DNA of 64,000 bases from an uncultured Bacteroidales bacterium (GCA_902792895.1 CADBBK010000003.1:62001-126000), one strand, 5' to 3'. Positions 35,725 to 45,144 are shown, counted from the first letter of the stretch. A program made the numbers and translations. Notes: a model not told the origin generated them from the sequence alone.

Positions 35725-38391
35725 ATGAAGAATATCAAACATAAATGGTTGACGTTGCTGGCGGTGGCCGCCCTCTCGCCGTTGGCGATGAGTGCGCAGG
35801 AGACCTATACGGTCGGCGACACGATCTATAACCCCAAAGTCGTCTTCACGGCATCGCCCACGCAGTATGAGATTGCGGGCATCCGTGTCGAGGGTGTGGA
35901 GAACTACGACGAGAACATCATCATCGGTTATTCAGGCTTGGCCGTAGGTCAGCGCGTCGATATCCCCGGTGACGACATCAAGTCGGCAGCCAAGCGTTTC
36001 TGGCGTCAGGGACTGTTCTCCAAGGTGCAGATCCAGGTCGAGAAAATCTACCATGACCAGGCGTGGCTGGTGTTTAACCTGCGCCAGCAGCCCCGTGTGT
36101 CACAGGTGAACTACAACGGCATGAAGGGCGGCGAGAAAAAGGACATCATCGAGCGACTGGGTTTCCAGCCCGGCAGCCAGATGACGCCCAACATTGCCGA
36201 CCGCATCAAGATCCTCGTCGAGAAATACTATGCCCAGAAGGGTTTCGGACAAGCCACTTGTGAAGTCGTGCAGGTGCCTGACCTGAGCAAGCAGAACGAG
36301 GTCATCGTCAACATCAACGTGGACAAGCACGAGAAAATCAAGGTGCACAAGATTTATATCGACGGCAACGAGGTGCTGAGCGACAGTAAACTCAAGCGCA
36401 CCATGAAGAAGACCAACGAGAAGACCAACATCTGGAAAATCTTCTCGCAGAAGAAGTTTGTCCAGAGCGACTACGAAGCCGACAAGCAGCTCATCATCGA
36501 CAAGTACAACGAGAAGGGCTACCGCGATGCCGTCATCGTCAAGGACAGCGTGGTGCCGTACGACGAGAAGAGCGTTGACGTCTATCTCACCATCAACGAG
36601 GGTAAGAAATACTACATCTCGGACATCAACTGGGTGGGCAACACGGTCTATCCGTCGGTGATTCTCAACGAGGTGCTGGGCATCAAGAAGGGTGACGTCT
36701 ATAACCAGAAGATGCTCAACAAGCGCACCCAGGAGGATGACGACGCCGTGTCTAACCTCTATCTCAACAACGGTTACTTGTTCTATCAGCTCATCCCCAT
36801 CGAGAGCAAGATCGAGGGCGACAGCATCGCACTGGAAATGCGCATGTTCGAGGGCAAGCAGGCACGCATCAACAAGGTGGTCATCAATGGTAACGACCGC
36901 CTGTACGAGAAGGTGGTGCGCCGCGAGCTGCGTGTGCGCCCCGGCGACCTGTTCTCCAAGGAGGACCTCATGCGCTCGGCGCGCGAGATTGCCCAGACGG
37001 GACATTTCGATCCCGAGAAGATGGATATCCGCCCCGAACCCAACCCCGACAACGGCACCGTGGATATCATCCTCAATCTCGAGAGCAAGGCCAACGACCA
37101 GGTTGAGCTGAGTGCCGGTTGGGGACAGACCGGTGTCATCCTCAAGGCATCGTTGAAGTTCACCAACTTCTCGATGCAGAACCTGCTGCACCCGTCGTCC
37201 TATAAGGGCCTGATACCCCAGGGCGAGGGCCAGACCTTCACCATCAGCGCACAGACCAACGCCAAGTACTACCAGGCTTACAGCGTGTCGTTCCTCGACC
37301 CGTGGTTTGGCGGCAAGCGTCCCAACTCGCTGTCGGTATCGGCCTTCTATAGCCGCCAGACGGGTCTCAACTCGTCCTACTACAGCCAGTTGTACCAGAA
37401 TGCCATGTACTACAACATGGCCAACTCGATGTACGGCTATGGCTACGGTGGTTATGGCTACGGAGCCTACGGTTATGGCGGTTACGGCGGCTATAACTAT
37501 TACGAGAACGCTTACGACCCCAACAAGTACCTGCAGATGGCCGGTGTGACGGTGGGCTTCGGTAAGCGTCTGAAGTGGCCCGATGACTACTTCACCTTCA
37601 TGGCTAGCTTGAGTTACCAGTGGTACAGCCTCAAGAATTGGGAATACCTATATTATATGAAGAACGGTGTGTCCAATTCGATTGTGCTGGGTCTGACCTT
37701 GTCACGCAACAGTATTGATAACCCGCTCTATACCCGCAAGGGTAGCACCTTCACCCTGTCGTTCAATGCTACGCCGCCGGCCAGCCTGTTCGGTAAAAAG
37801 AATTGGAAGGCCTTGAGCCAGAGCAACACCGAGCAGTCCAAGAAGGATCTCTATCGCTGGATTGAGTACTGGAAACTCAAATTCCAAGCTCGCACCTACA
37901 CGCCGCTCACCGACCCCGACGGACGTTGGACCCTGGTGCTGATGACGCGTGCCGACTTCGGTCTGCTGGGCAGCTGGAACAAGTGGCTGAAGTCGCCGTT
38001 CGAGACCTTCTATGTGGGTGGTGACGGTATGTCGGGCTCCTATACCTATGCTACCGAGACCATCGCCCTGCGCGGTTATGAGAATGGTGCCTTCACACCC
38101 TATGGTTCGGAAGGTTACGCCTATGACCGCTTTGCCATCGAGCTGCACTTCCCGCTCATGCTGTCACAGAGTGCCACCATCTATCCGCTCGTGTTTGTCG
38201 AGGGTGGTAACGCCTGGACCCATGTGAGGGACTTCAACCCGTTCAACATCAAGCGTTCGGCTGGTGTGGGTGCCCGCATCTTCCTGCCGATGATCGGTAT
38301 GATGGGTATTGACTGGGGCTACGGTTTCGATACCGTCTATGGCCAGAAGGGTGGCAGCAACTTCCACTTTGTGCTCGGCCAGGAGTTCTAA
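35725..38391 (+). CDS. bamA: Outer-membrane protein assembly factor BamA
   Basis: The 888-residue Omp85 protein has a signal peptide (cut near MSAQ), five POTRA domains (about 45-450; for example YYISDINWVGNTVYPSVI, KVVINGNDRLYEKVVRREL) and a C-terminal 16-strand barrel ending HFVLGQEF with a terminal Phe. It inserts outer-membrane proteins. Residues about 569-594 (DNA 37431-37506) form a Gly/Tyr-rich low-complexity stretch (YGYGYGGYGYGAYGYGGY), probably a surface loop. It precedes the skp chaperone genes, its functional partners. Confidence 0.93.
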   Translation: MKNIKHKWLTLLAVAALSPLAMSAQETYTVGDTIYNPKVVFTASPTQYEIAGIRVEGVENYDENIIIGYSGLAVGQRVDIPGDDIKSAAKRFWRQGLFSKVQIQVEKIYHDQAWLVFNLRQQPRVSQVNYNGMKGGEKKDIIERLGFQPGSQMTPNIADRIKILVEKYYAQKGFGQATCEVVQVPDLSKQNEVIVNINVDKHEKIKVHKIYIDGNEVLSDSKLKRTMKKTNEKTNIWKIFSQKKFVQSDYEADKQLIIDKYNEKGYRDAVIVKDSVVPYDEKSVDVYLTINEGKKYYISDINWVGNTVYPSVILNEVLGIKKGDVYNQKMLNKRTQEDDDAVSNLYLNNGYLFYQLIPIESKIEGDSIALEMRMFEGKQARINKVVINGNDRLYEKVVRRELRVRPGDLFSKEDLMRSAREIAQTGHFDPEKMDIRPEPNPDNGTVDIILNLESKANDQVELSAGWGQTGVILKASLKFTNFSMQNLLHPSSYKGLIPQGEGQTFTISAQTNAKYYQAYSVSFLDPWFGGKRPNSLSVSAFYSRQTGLNSSYYSQLYQNAMYYNMANSMYGYGYGGYGYGAYGYGGYGGYNYYENAYDPNKYLQMAGVTVGFGKRLKWPDDYFTFMASLSYQWYSLKNWEYLYYMKNGVSNSIVLGLTLSRNSIDNPLYTRKGSTFTLSFNATPPASLFGKKNWKALSQSNTEQSKKDLYRWIEYWKLKFQARTYTPLTDPDGRWTLVLMTRADFGLLGSWNKWLKSPFETFYVGGDGMSGSYTYATETIALRGYENGAFTPYGSEGYAYDRFAIELHFPLMLSQSATIYPLVFVEGGNAWTHVRDFNPFNIKRSAGVGARIFLPMIGMMGIDWGYGFDTVYGQKGGSNFHFVLGQEF

Positions 38392-38500
38392 TGGCGTGTT
38401 AACATAGTTAATTTGATTTTTTAACGGAGGCAATAAACGATTTGGCCGAAACGGAGTCTAAAAGTCGAAATTTAACAACCAAACTATAATTGAGAAAGAT

Positions 38501-39013
38501 ATGAAACGAATTGTTTTGATCGCAGTGGCGCTGGTCGCTGGCTTTATGGCCGCCAATGCGCAGAAGTTTGCCCTCGTGGATATGGAGTATGTGCTCAAGA
38601 ACATTCCCGCCTATGAGATGGCCAACGAACAATTGAACCAAGTGTCGCAGCGCTGGCAGCGTGAGGTGGACGAGCTCAAGAAAGAGGCCGACACCATGTA
38701 CAAGAACTACCAGGCCGACATGGTCTTCCTGACCGATGACCAGAAGAAGAAGAAAGAGACCGAGATCACCGAGAAGGAGAAGGAAGCCCAGCAGCTGCAG
38801 TACAAGTACTTTGGTCCCCAGGGCGAGCTGTTCAAGAAGCGTCAGTCGCTCATCAAACCCATCCAGGACGATGTGTATAACGCTTGCAAGAAGGTGTGTG
38901 AGGAGCGTGGCTTCCAGGTCATCTTTGACCGCGCCAGCAGCCAGAGCATCATCTTTGCGTCGCCCCGCATCGACGTGAGCAACGAGGTGCTCGAGAAGAT
39001 GGGTTATAAATAA
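38501..39013 (+). CDS. Skp/OmpH-family periplasmic chaperone, copy 1
   Basis: The 170-residue protein has a cleavable signal (MKRIVLIAVALVAGFMAANA-QK) and then the Skp fold: a short beta strand FALVDMEYVLKNIP, long coiled-coil tentacles rich in K/E (about 45-110) and a C-terminal strand. It would carry unfolded outer-membrane proteins to BamA. It lies 109 nt after bamA with no terminator between. It is the most diverged of the three tandem copies. Confidence 0.88.
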   Translation: MKRIVLIAVALVAGFMAANAQKFALVDMEYVLKNIPAYEMANEQLNQVSQRWQREVDELKKEADTMYKNYQADMVFLTDDQKKKKETEITEKEKEAQQLQYKYFGPQGELFKKRQSLIKPIQDDVYNACKKVCEERGFQVIFDRASSQSIIFASPRIDVSNEVLEKMGYK

Positions 39014-39084
39014 GGCTTAGGCTTTAGGTTACAGTGTATTATTAAGAAAAAGAAGAATTGTAATAACGAAAATCATTTTTAGAC

Positions 39085-39597
39085 ATGTTTAAAAGATTTA
39101 TGCTCTTAGCCATCGCGGCTACCACCATGTGCCTGTGTGCACAAGCTCAGAAATTCGGTTACGTCAACACCAGTGAGATCTTCAACGTGATGCCCGAGAA
39201 GGCAACCGCCGAGAATACCCTCAAGTCGGTGAGCGACAAGTATGAGACCGAGTTCAAGAACCTGCAGGACGCTTTCCAGAAGAAGATGACTGACTATGAG
39301 GCTGCCGACAAGGATGCTACTACGCCCCAAGCCATCAAGGATCGCCACAACCAGGAGTTGCAGGACGACTATGTGAAGATTCAGAACTTCCAGCAGACGG
39401 CTTCTCAGGATCTTGCCCGCCAGCAGGAGACCTTGCTCGCCCCCATTACCCAGAAGCTGCAGAACGCCATCCAGGCCGTTGGTGCTGAGGGCGGTTACAC
39501 CTTCATCTTTGACCAGGCTGCCGGTGCCATCATCTACACGGGTACCAATGCCGAGGACGTAAGCGCCAAGGTGAAAGCCAAGTTGGGCATTAAGTAA
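39085..39597 (+). CDS. Skp/OmpH-family periplasmic chaperone, copy 2
   Basis: A 170-residue exported protein (signal to AQAQ) with KFGYVNTSEIFNVMPEKATAE at the start of the mature part and a coiled-coil body. It shares the MPEKA-AE, DKY-x-E and D-A-TP--IK-R patterns with copy 3, so the two are the closer pair. It is 71 nt after copy 1 and is followed by a strong terminator. Confidence 0.88.
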   Translation: MFKRFMLLAIAATTMCLCAQAQKFGYVNTSEIFNVMPEKATAENTLKSVSDKYETEFKNLQDAFQKKMTDYEAADKDATTPQAIKDRHNQELQDDYVKIQNFQQTASQDLARQQETLLAPITQKLQNAIQAVGAEGGYTFIFDQAAGAIIYTGTNAEDVSAKVKAKLGIK

Positions 39598-39637
39598 GGA
39601 GACACACTCAATTCACGACACGATAAATGCTAAGATG

Positions 39638-39676
39638 GAAAGTCCCTTGCCGGCAGTTCGCCAGCGAGGGACTTTC
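39638..39676 (+). terminator. Terminator after skp copy 2
   Basis: GAAAGTCCCT (39638-39647) / AGGGACTTTC (39667-39676), perfect 10-bp arms with a GC-rich 19-nt loop. Confidence 0.75.
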
Positions 39677-39690
39677 GATTTCGATTCGTG

Positions 39691-39721
39691 TTGCGGGATT
39701 GAAAAAAAGTCTCTACCTTTG
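39691..39721 (+). promoter_or_regulatory. Promoter of skp copy 3
   Basis: TTG at 39691-39693 (preceded by G rather than T), 20-nt spacer, TACCTTTG at 39714-39721. Confidence 0.65.
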
Positions 39722-39761
39722 TCACCATATTATTATTAATGTGTAAAAACAAGATAGGACA

Positions 39762-40265
39762 ATGAAACGTTTTTTGATCATAGCAATGGCATTGCTGCCG
39801 CTCATGGCCATGGCTCAGGCCAGGATAGGAATTGTCAACTCACAGCAATTGTTTGAACTCATGCCCGAGAAGGCTGCTGCCGAGGCTCAGCTCAAGGCGC
39901 TGAGCGACCGCTATCATGCCGAGTACGAGATGCTGCGTGGGGAATTTGACAAGAAATATGCCGATTACCAGACGGTAGCCGCCGATGCCTCCACACCCGA
40001 AACCATCAAAGAGCGCCGCATGCAGGAACTGCAGGAGGGCGACCAGAAGATGCGTGAATTTGAGCGTCAGGCTGCTGCCGACCTCGATGCTAAACGCACT
40101 GCTCTCACCAAGCCCTTGACCGACAAGCTGCAGGCTGCCATTCGTCAGGCAGGAGAGCAGGGCGACTTTGACCTGGTGCTGGACACCGCTGTCACCCCTG
40201 TTGCCTATGTCGGCCACCGTGCTGTGGACATCACCCCGATGGTCAAGGCACTGTTGGGCTTGTGA
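39762..40265 (+). CDS. Skp/OmpH-family periplasmic chaperone, copy 3 (own promoter)
   Basis: A 167-residue exported protein (signal to AMAQ) with mature start RIGIVNSQQLFELMPEKAAAE and a coiled-coil body. It is paralogous to copy 2 along its whole length. Unlike copies 1 and 2 it is separated from bamA by a terminator and has its own promoter, so its expression can differ. The last gene before tRNA-His. Confidence 0.88.
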   Translation: MKRFLIIAMALLPLMAMAQARIGIVNSQQLFELMPEKAAAEAQLKALSDRYHAEYEMLRGEFDKKYADYQTVAADASTPETIKERRMQELQEGDQKMREFERQAAADLDAKRTALTKPLTDKLQAAIRQAGEQGDFDLVLDTAVTPVAYVGHRAVDITPMVKALLGL

Positions 40266-40286
40266 AAATAGCCAGAGTTATAAAAA

Positions 40287-40322
40287 CAAAAAACTGCATC
40301 GCAATCGCGGTGCAGTTTTTTG
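40287..40322. terminator. Bidirectional terminator (skp copy 3 / tRNA-His)
   Basis: CAAAAAACTGCA (40287-40298) / TGCAGTTTTTTG (40311-40322), perfect 12-bp arms, T6 in both directions. Confidence 0.85.
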
Positions 40323-40327
40323 TTGAG

Positions 40328-40402
<75 letters not shown>

Positions 40403-40554
40403 ATGTAAAGCATTTTCTCTCAAATGCGGGTGCAAAGATAATATCAATTTTGATTCTGTGCAAGAATATTGCGAAAAAAATCTTCTTCGTCTTCTTGTTT
40501 TCGTGAAAACTTGTGCTGCGGCCCTGCAGTTGGAAGGCTGTTGCAGGGCATGGC

Positions 40555-41766
40555 TTATGAGCCGGTCACTGGGTAATCGCGCGGGACAATCTCGGCAGGG
40601 GCGATGCGGTCGCTGCCCTTGACAAATTCGCCCATCGAGAACACGCCACGCAGGTTGATGTCACTGTCCAGCAGCAGGATATCGGCATCCTTGCCGCGCT
40701 GCAGTGAGCCCTTGCGGTCGTAGATGCCCATGATTCTCGCGGGCGTCTCGCTGGCCATGCGCACGGCATCGTGCAGAGGCACATCGACGACGCGCACCAT
40801 CGTCTTGATCAGGCGGTCCATCGTGGCGATGCTTCCTGCCAGAGCACTACGGTCCGACAGCTTGCACACGCCGTCCTCGATGATCACACGGGGGTCGAAG
40901 GCATGCTCGCTGTCACTGTCGGTCACGGCCAGTGCATCGGTGCACAGCGCAGTGCGTTCCACACCCTTGATGTGATAAACCAGGTTGAGCAGGGTAGCGG
41001 GCACATGGATGCCGTCGGCAATGACCTCCACGGCCATGTCGTTGAGCAGATAGATGCTCTCGACGGTGCCGGCATGCTTGAACTCGCGCACGTTGTGGAA
41101 ACCGGGCATGGCGTTATAGAAGTGGGTTGCCAGTTTATAACCGGCCTCCCAGGCGTTCCACACGTCATAATACTCGGCTGCCGTGTGGGCAATGGCAGCA
41201 ATGACGCCCTTGCTGGTGAGGTAACGGCCCATCTCGACCGCTCCGGGCAACTCGGGTGCCGTGTCCCAGCGGCGCATGCAGTCAAAGTCCTCGACGATGT
41301 GCTTGTATTCGGCCGGGTCGGGAATGCGGATGACCTCAGGCATCTGGGCTCCGGCGCGGCTAGGGTTCAGGTACGGTCCCTCCATGTGCATGCCCATGAT
41401 GGTCGAACGGGGATCCCGCATGAGCTCATCACACGTCTGGCATGCCTGCTCCATCATGTGGAGTTGTGAAGAGGACAACGTGGCATAGATGGCCGTCGTG
41501 CCATGGCGCAGGTGAGTCTGTGCCACGGTATTGAAGGACTCGGGTTTGCATTCCTGGAAATCACAGCCACCGCCACCATGGCAATGCAGGTCAATGCCAC
41601 CGGGCACCACGTGCATGCCGTGGGCATCGATGCGCTTGTCCATGCCATCCATCTGGCGGCTGCTCTTGCTCACCTCCTTGATGCGGCTGTCCTCGATGAT
41701 GACCGATCCGCCATCAATCCAGCCCTCAGGAGTGAGGATATGGCCGTTATAGACTTGAATCAACAT
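40555..41766 (-). CDS. nagA: N-acetylglucosamine-6-phosphate deacetylase
   Basis: The 403-residue amidohydrolase removes acetate from GlcNAc-6-P during amino-sugar recycling. Metal-site motifs are GIDLHCHGGGG, a Glu in GMHMEGPYLNP, His in IAHTAAEY and HFYNAMPG, and the catalytic Asp in LAGSIATMDR. ATG 41766 (MLIQVYNGHILTP) is the start: the longer frame would include its own promoter (-7 box TATATTTG at 41797-41804). No nagB is adjacent in the window. Confidence 0.92.
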   Translation of the reverse strand: MLIQVYNGHILTPEGWIDGGSVIIEDSRIKEVSKSSRQMDGMDKRIDAHGMHVVPGGIDLHCHGGGGCDFQECKPESFNTVAQTHLRHGTTAIYATLSSSQLHMMEQACQTCDELMRDPRSTIMGMHMEGPYLNPSRAGAQMPEVIRIPDPAEYKHIVEDFDCMRRWDTAPELPGAVEMGRYLTSKGVIAAIAHTAAEYYDVWNAWEAGYKLATHFYNAMPGFHNVREFKHAGTVESIYLLNDMAVEVIADGIHVPATLLNLVYHIKGVERTALCTDALAVTDSDSEHAFDPRVIIEDGVCKLSDRSALAGSIATMDRLIKTMVRVVDVPLHDAVRMASETPARIMGIYDRKGSLQRGKDADILLLDSDINLRGVFSMGEFVKGSDRIAPAEIVPRDYPVTGS

Positions 41767-42099
41767 TCCACAATCTTTTTTATCCTTCTTCAGTTGCAAA
41801 TATACATTGTTTTTCGCTAAATGCTGTTGCGTTACACATTTTTTTTGATTTCTTGACGTAATTTCAATAATTTTCGCTAGGGCATAGGGTGATTTGGGCA
41901 TTTCAAGCCCCCAGGTGGGGGCATTGGTTTGTCTTGATTTTTCAGGTGTTTGTCAACGTGATTAGTTGATTGGTCACGAAGTGCCATTGGGGCGTTTTTT
42001 TTATTGGGAAAAAGGTATTTTCTTTGCAGTGTAATGAGAAGAATGAGAAGTATTAGTTAGTTTATTGTATTAATTTCATTAACACCACAATTCAAGAAA
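41767..42099. other. Divergent intergenic region nagA / Spy-like gene
   Basis: No gene in these 333 bases. It contains the nagA -7 box and, before the Spy-like gene, TTTCTTTG (42018-42025), one mismatch from TAnnTTTG. Nothing else recognisable. Confidence 0.5.
41797..41804 (-). promoter_or_regulatory. -7 box (TATATTTG) of nagA
   Basis: Exact TAnnTTTG on the minus strand, 31 nt before the chosen ATG; it rules out the upstream in-frame start at 41901. Confidence 0.6.
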
Positions 42100-42576
42100 A
42101 TGAAAAAGATTGTTTTAGCAATGATTGTAGCCCTGATGGGCACTACTGTGATGAATGCGCAGCAGCACCGCCGCCCCGAGATGACTCCCGAGCAGATGGT
42201 TGCAAAACGTGTTGAACGACTGGACAAGGCTTTGAGCCTGACCGAAAAGCAGAAGGCCGAAATCACCAAGATCTACACCGAGGAGATGAACACCATGTCC
42301 AAGGAACGTCCCGCCAAGATGGAACGCGGACAGCAACCCGATGAGGCCGCCATCAAGGCACGCCACGAGGCCATGAAGGCCCGTCGAGATGCTACCAACG
42401 CAAGCATCGAGTCGGTGCTGACTCCCGAACAGGCCACTAAGTTTGCCGAGATAAAGAATCATCAGGGCAAGCGCGGCCATGGCAAGCATGGGTTCAAAGG
42501 CCACCGCCGCGGCGACGGCAAGACTCCGCCCCAAGAGGGTTGCGGCAAGAAATGCGCCGGTTGCCAGCAGGACTGA
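42100..42576 (+). CDS. Spy/CpxP-like periplasmic protein with His/Cys-rich tail
   Basis: The 158-residue exported protein (signal to NAQQ) has two LTxxQ-like helical units (LSLTEKQKAEITKIYTEEM about residues 45-63; VLTPEQATKFAEI about 107-119), the pattern of Spy/CpxP chaperones. The last 35 residues are rich in Gly, His, Lys and Cys (HGKHGFKGHRRGDG then EGCGKKCAGC), which could bind metal. The link to envelope stress is inferred from the family. It is monocistronic. Confidence 0.72.
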   Translation: MKKIVLAMIVALMGTTVMNAQQHRRPEMTPEQMVAKRVERLDKALSLTEKQKAEITKIYTEEMNTMSKERPAKMERGQQPDEAAIKARHEAMKARRDATNASIESVLTPEQATKFAEIKNHQGKRGHGKHGFKGHRRGDGKTPPQEGCGKKCAGCQQD

Positions 42577-42806
42577 AGAATCAGAGACAAAATGACTTAA
42601 TCGTGTGTGTGTTTTGAAAGTGGAGGGTATTTCCTGTTTGAAGGAAATGCTCTCCTTTCTTTTACTTGAATCGCCATGCGATAACCACTTCTTGATGCCA
42701 TCTGCAAGGCTGCCAAAAAGATTAGAAGATGTTAAAAAGATAGTGTTTTTACTTAAAAATGTGGGATTGACATCAAAAAAAAGGGCCCAAAATGAAAAAA
42801 AATTGC

Positions 42807-42814
42807 TATCTTTG
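42807..42814 (+). promoter_or_regulatory. -7 box (TATCTTTG) of the glycogen-synthase-like gene
   Basis: Exact TAnnTTTG match, 25 nt before the ATG; no clear -33. Confidence 0.55.
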
Positions 42815-42838
42815 CATTTAAATTAAACCGAAAACGAC

Positions 42839-43642
42839 ATGGATGTAAAGAAAGTCTTATTTATATCGCAAGAGATTGCGCCCTATGTACCCGAGCGCCG
42901 ATTGTCACAGGTGGGACGTATATTCCCGCAAGGCATTAAGGAACAGGGTATTGAGGAGCGTACGTTTATGCCCAAGTATGGTATGATCGCCGAGCGCAGC
43001 AACCAGCTTCATGAGATGATCAGGCTCTCGGGCATGAATGTGATTATCGATGATACCGACCACCCGCTCATCATCAAGGTGGCCACATTGCAACAGGCTC
43101 ATTTCCAAGTATATTTCATCTATAATGAGGACTATTTCGCCAGCAATCGCATCGACGAGCTGGAGATGAACTGTTCATCCCACGACAATGATGAGCGCAG
43201 CATGTTCTATGTGCGCGCCGTCATCGAGTCGATACGCAAGATGCGTTGGGTTCCCGACATCATTCAGTGCACGGGTTGGATTTCGGCACTGGCACCGGTG
43301 TATATCCGCACGCTCTACGGCGACGATCCTTCTTTCCGTGACGCCAAGATTGTCATGTCGTTGTTCAACGAGCAGATTGTGGCTCCCCTGGATGCCCGCC
43401 TGAGCGAGAAGATGCACATGGACGGCATCCCCAAGAACGCGCTCAAGCCCATTGCAGGCCAGGAACTGACCTACGACACCCTGATGGCCTACTCGCTCAA
43501 GTATTGCGATGCTGCCATCGTGTGCGAGGACGGTGTGAGTCCCTCTGTCCTTGAGGCTGCAAGCGAGCTGCCCTTGTTGTCATTCGTCGATGACACCGAT
43601 GTCAATAAGGTGAAAGAGTTCTATTCGTCACTGGGAGAGTGA
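42839..43642 (+). CDS. Glycogen/starch synthase catalytic-domain-like protein (GT5 N-domain only)
   Basis: The 267-residue protein resembles the N-terminal Rossmann half of GT5 glycogen synthases (KVLFISQEIAPYVPE..., RTFMPKYG, PDIIQCTGWISALAPVYIRTLY). The C-terminal GT-B half is absent, and the ADP-glucose-binding KxGG is replaced by ERRLSQVGR. It is therefore unlikely to polymerise glucose; a regulatory or binding role is possible. Bacteroidales commonly encode this short form next to a DUF4270 gene, as here (52 nt downstream). Confidence 0.78.
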   Translation: MDVKKVLFISQEIAPYVPERRLSQVGRIFPQGIKEQGIEERTFMPKYGMIAERSNQLHEMIRLSGMNVIIDDTDHPLIIKVATLQQAHFQVYFIYNEDYFASNRIDELEMNCSSHDNDERSMFYVRAVIESIRKMRWVPDIIQCTGWISALAPVYIRTLYGDDPSFRDAKIVMSLFNEQIVAPLDARLSEKMHMDGIPKNALKPIAGQELTYDTLMAYSLKYCDAAIVCEDGVSPSVLEAASELPLLSFVDDTDVNKVKEFYSSLGE

Positions 43643-43694
43643 TGTCGCGGCTGCTTTTTACTGTTCTTAAATAGTTCATTATCATTTCTGGAAT

Positions 43695-45110
43695 ATGAAA
43701 CAGTGTTTCTATGTGATACTGGCGGTGGCTGCGCTGCTTGGCCTGTACGCATGCACCGATGAGACTATCGGCGTATCGATTACCGATAGCATGTCATCGA
43801 TTATCGAGGATTCATCATTCGTGATCACGGGACATTCGGTGCGCAACGACCGTGTGCAGATGCGCACCAGCACCAAGATGCTGGGTGAGCTCAATGCCGA
43901 CGGATTCGGCTTGCTCCATGCCGAGGCTGTGACCATGTGGATGCCGGCCATGAAAATCGACACGACAGGTGTCAAGACCGAGTGGATTGATTCGTGCCGA
44001 TTGAATCTGATTATGCCTTATTATAGTGGCTTTACCGGAGATTCTCTGGCACCGATGCGCCTGAACGTCTATCGCTTGAACAAGCCTCTGCCGAGCCCCA
44101 TCTATAGCGACTTCGACCCGACGGACTATTTCAGCGCCGATGATTTGCTGGCGAGTGAGCCCTATTCACCCATGTCTGGCAAGTTTAAGATGCTTTATTC
44201 CTATGTCACTGGTAACCAGGTGGCCGACTCGGTGAGAATCATTTCGGTACCCATTCCTGTGCAAGTGGGCCGTGAATTGTTCAATGCCTATAAGGCCAAT
44301 CCCGAGAGTTTCTCGTCACCCGCTTCGTTTGCCAGCATTTTCCCCGGCATTTACATTGCCAACAGTTATGGCAGCGGCCATGTGATCAACATCAAGTCCA
44401 CCCAGTTGGACGTGTATTTCCACAAGCATGTCCCGAGGAATGACTCCACCATGGTTGACTCGGTCTACAGCCAGACCTATGTGGCATCGACCCCCGAGAT
44501 TGTCTCTAACAACATCATCCGCTACGATATCGACGATGCCATCACCTCGATGGTGGACAACGGGGAGGCGCTGATTGTGGCACCTGCCGGTTATGAGGTA
44601 CAGGTTAAATTCCCCATTCAGGACATCATCGACAAGTACCATGCCAATGTGGGAACCAACCAGTCCATCATCAACACCGTGACACTGGAACTGCCGGTGA
44701 GCATTCCCACCACCGAGTACAACATCCAGCCGCCCACCTATCTGCTCATGGTCAAGACGTCCAAGAAGGATAACTTCATCAATGGTGACAGCTTGGCGAA
44801 CAACAAGGACTCGTTCTATGCCATTTATGAGCCATTGTCTAAGTGCTACACCTTCACGGGATTGCGCGAGTATGTCTTGAGCATCATCAATAACCAGGGC
44901 AGCATCGCCACCGAGGATGACATGAACTTCACCATCACCCCTGTGGATGTGACCAACTACACCTATTCGCCTTATTCTTACTATTATTCATCGTCGCAGT
45001 CGACGACGGTGACCAAAATTTCGCCTATGGTTTCCAGGCCAGCGATAGTACGGTTACTGCTGAATAAGGCCAAGATAAAGATGACCTACAGTAAACAAAT
45101 TGTCGATTAA
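43695..45110 (+). CDS. DUF4270 lipoprotein
   Basis: The 471-residue outer-membrane or periplasmic lipoprotein has lipobox LYAC (Cys20), then beta-rich sequence with the DUF4270 layout: TDETIGVSI at the N-terminus of the mature protein and a Tyr/Ser-rich C-terminal stretch (TYSPYSYYYSSSQSTT). Function unknown; it may be exported to the surface. It lies 52 nt after the GT5-like gene and probably shares its promoter, a pairing seen across Bacteroidales. Confidence 0.78.
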   Translation: MKQCFYVILAVAALLGLYACTDETIGVSITDSMSSIIEDSSFVITGHSVRNDRVQMRTSTKMLGELNADGFGLLHAEAVTMWMPAMKIDTTGVKTEWIDSCRLNLIMPYYSGFTGDSLAPMRLNVYRLNKPLPSPIYSDFDPTDYFSADDLLASEPYSPMSGKFKMLYSYVTGNQVADSVRIISVPIPVQVGRELFNAYKANPESFSSPASFASIFPGIYIANSYGSGHVINIKSTQLDVYFHKHVPRNDSTMVDSVYSQTYVASTPEIVSNNIIRYDIDDAITSMVDNGEALIVAPAGYEVQVKFPIQDIIDKYHANVGTNQSIINTVTLELPVSIPTTEYNIQPPTYLLMVKTSKKDNFINGDSLANNKDSFYAIYEPLSKCYTFTGLREYVLSIINNQGSIATEDDMNFTITPVDVTNYTYSPYSYYYSSSQSTTVTKISPMVSRPAIVRLLLNKAKIKMTYSKQIVD

Positions 45111-45112
45111 AG

Positions 45113-45144
45113 TTTGTGAGATTAGAAAAATAGTGCTACCTTTG
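45113..45144 (+). promoter_or_regulatory. Promoter of tRNA-Thr
   Basis: TTTG (45113-45116), 20-nt spacer, TACCTTTG (45137-45144), 33 nt before the mature tRNA. Confidence 0.8.

Noticed and set aside
41767-41901. 45-residue N-terminal extension of NagA
   Set aside because: It would contain the gene's own -7 box and has no similarity to NagA; the ATG at 41766 opens directly into the enzyme's first strand.
42605-42826. 73-residue open frame before the GT5-like gene
   Set aside because: It overlaps the TATCTTTG -7 box of the downstream gene, has no family resemblance and ends in the leader.
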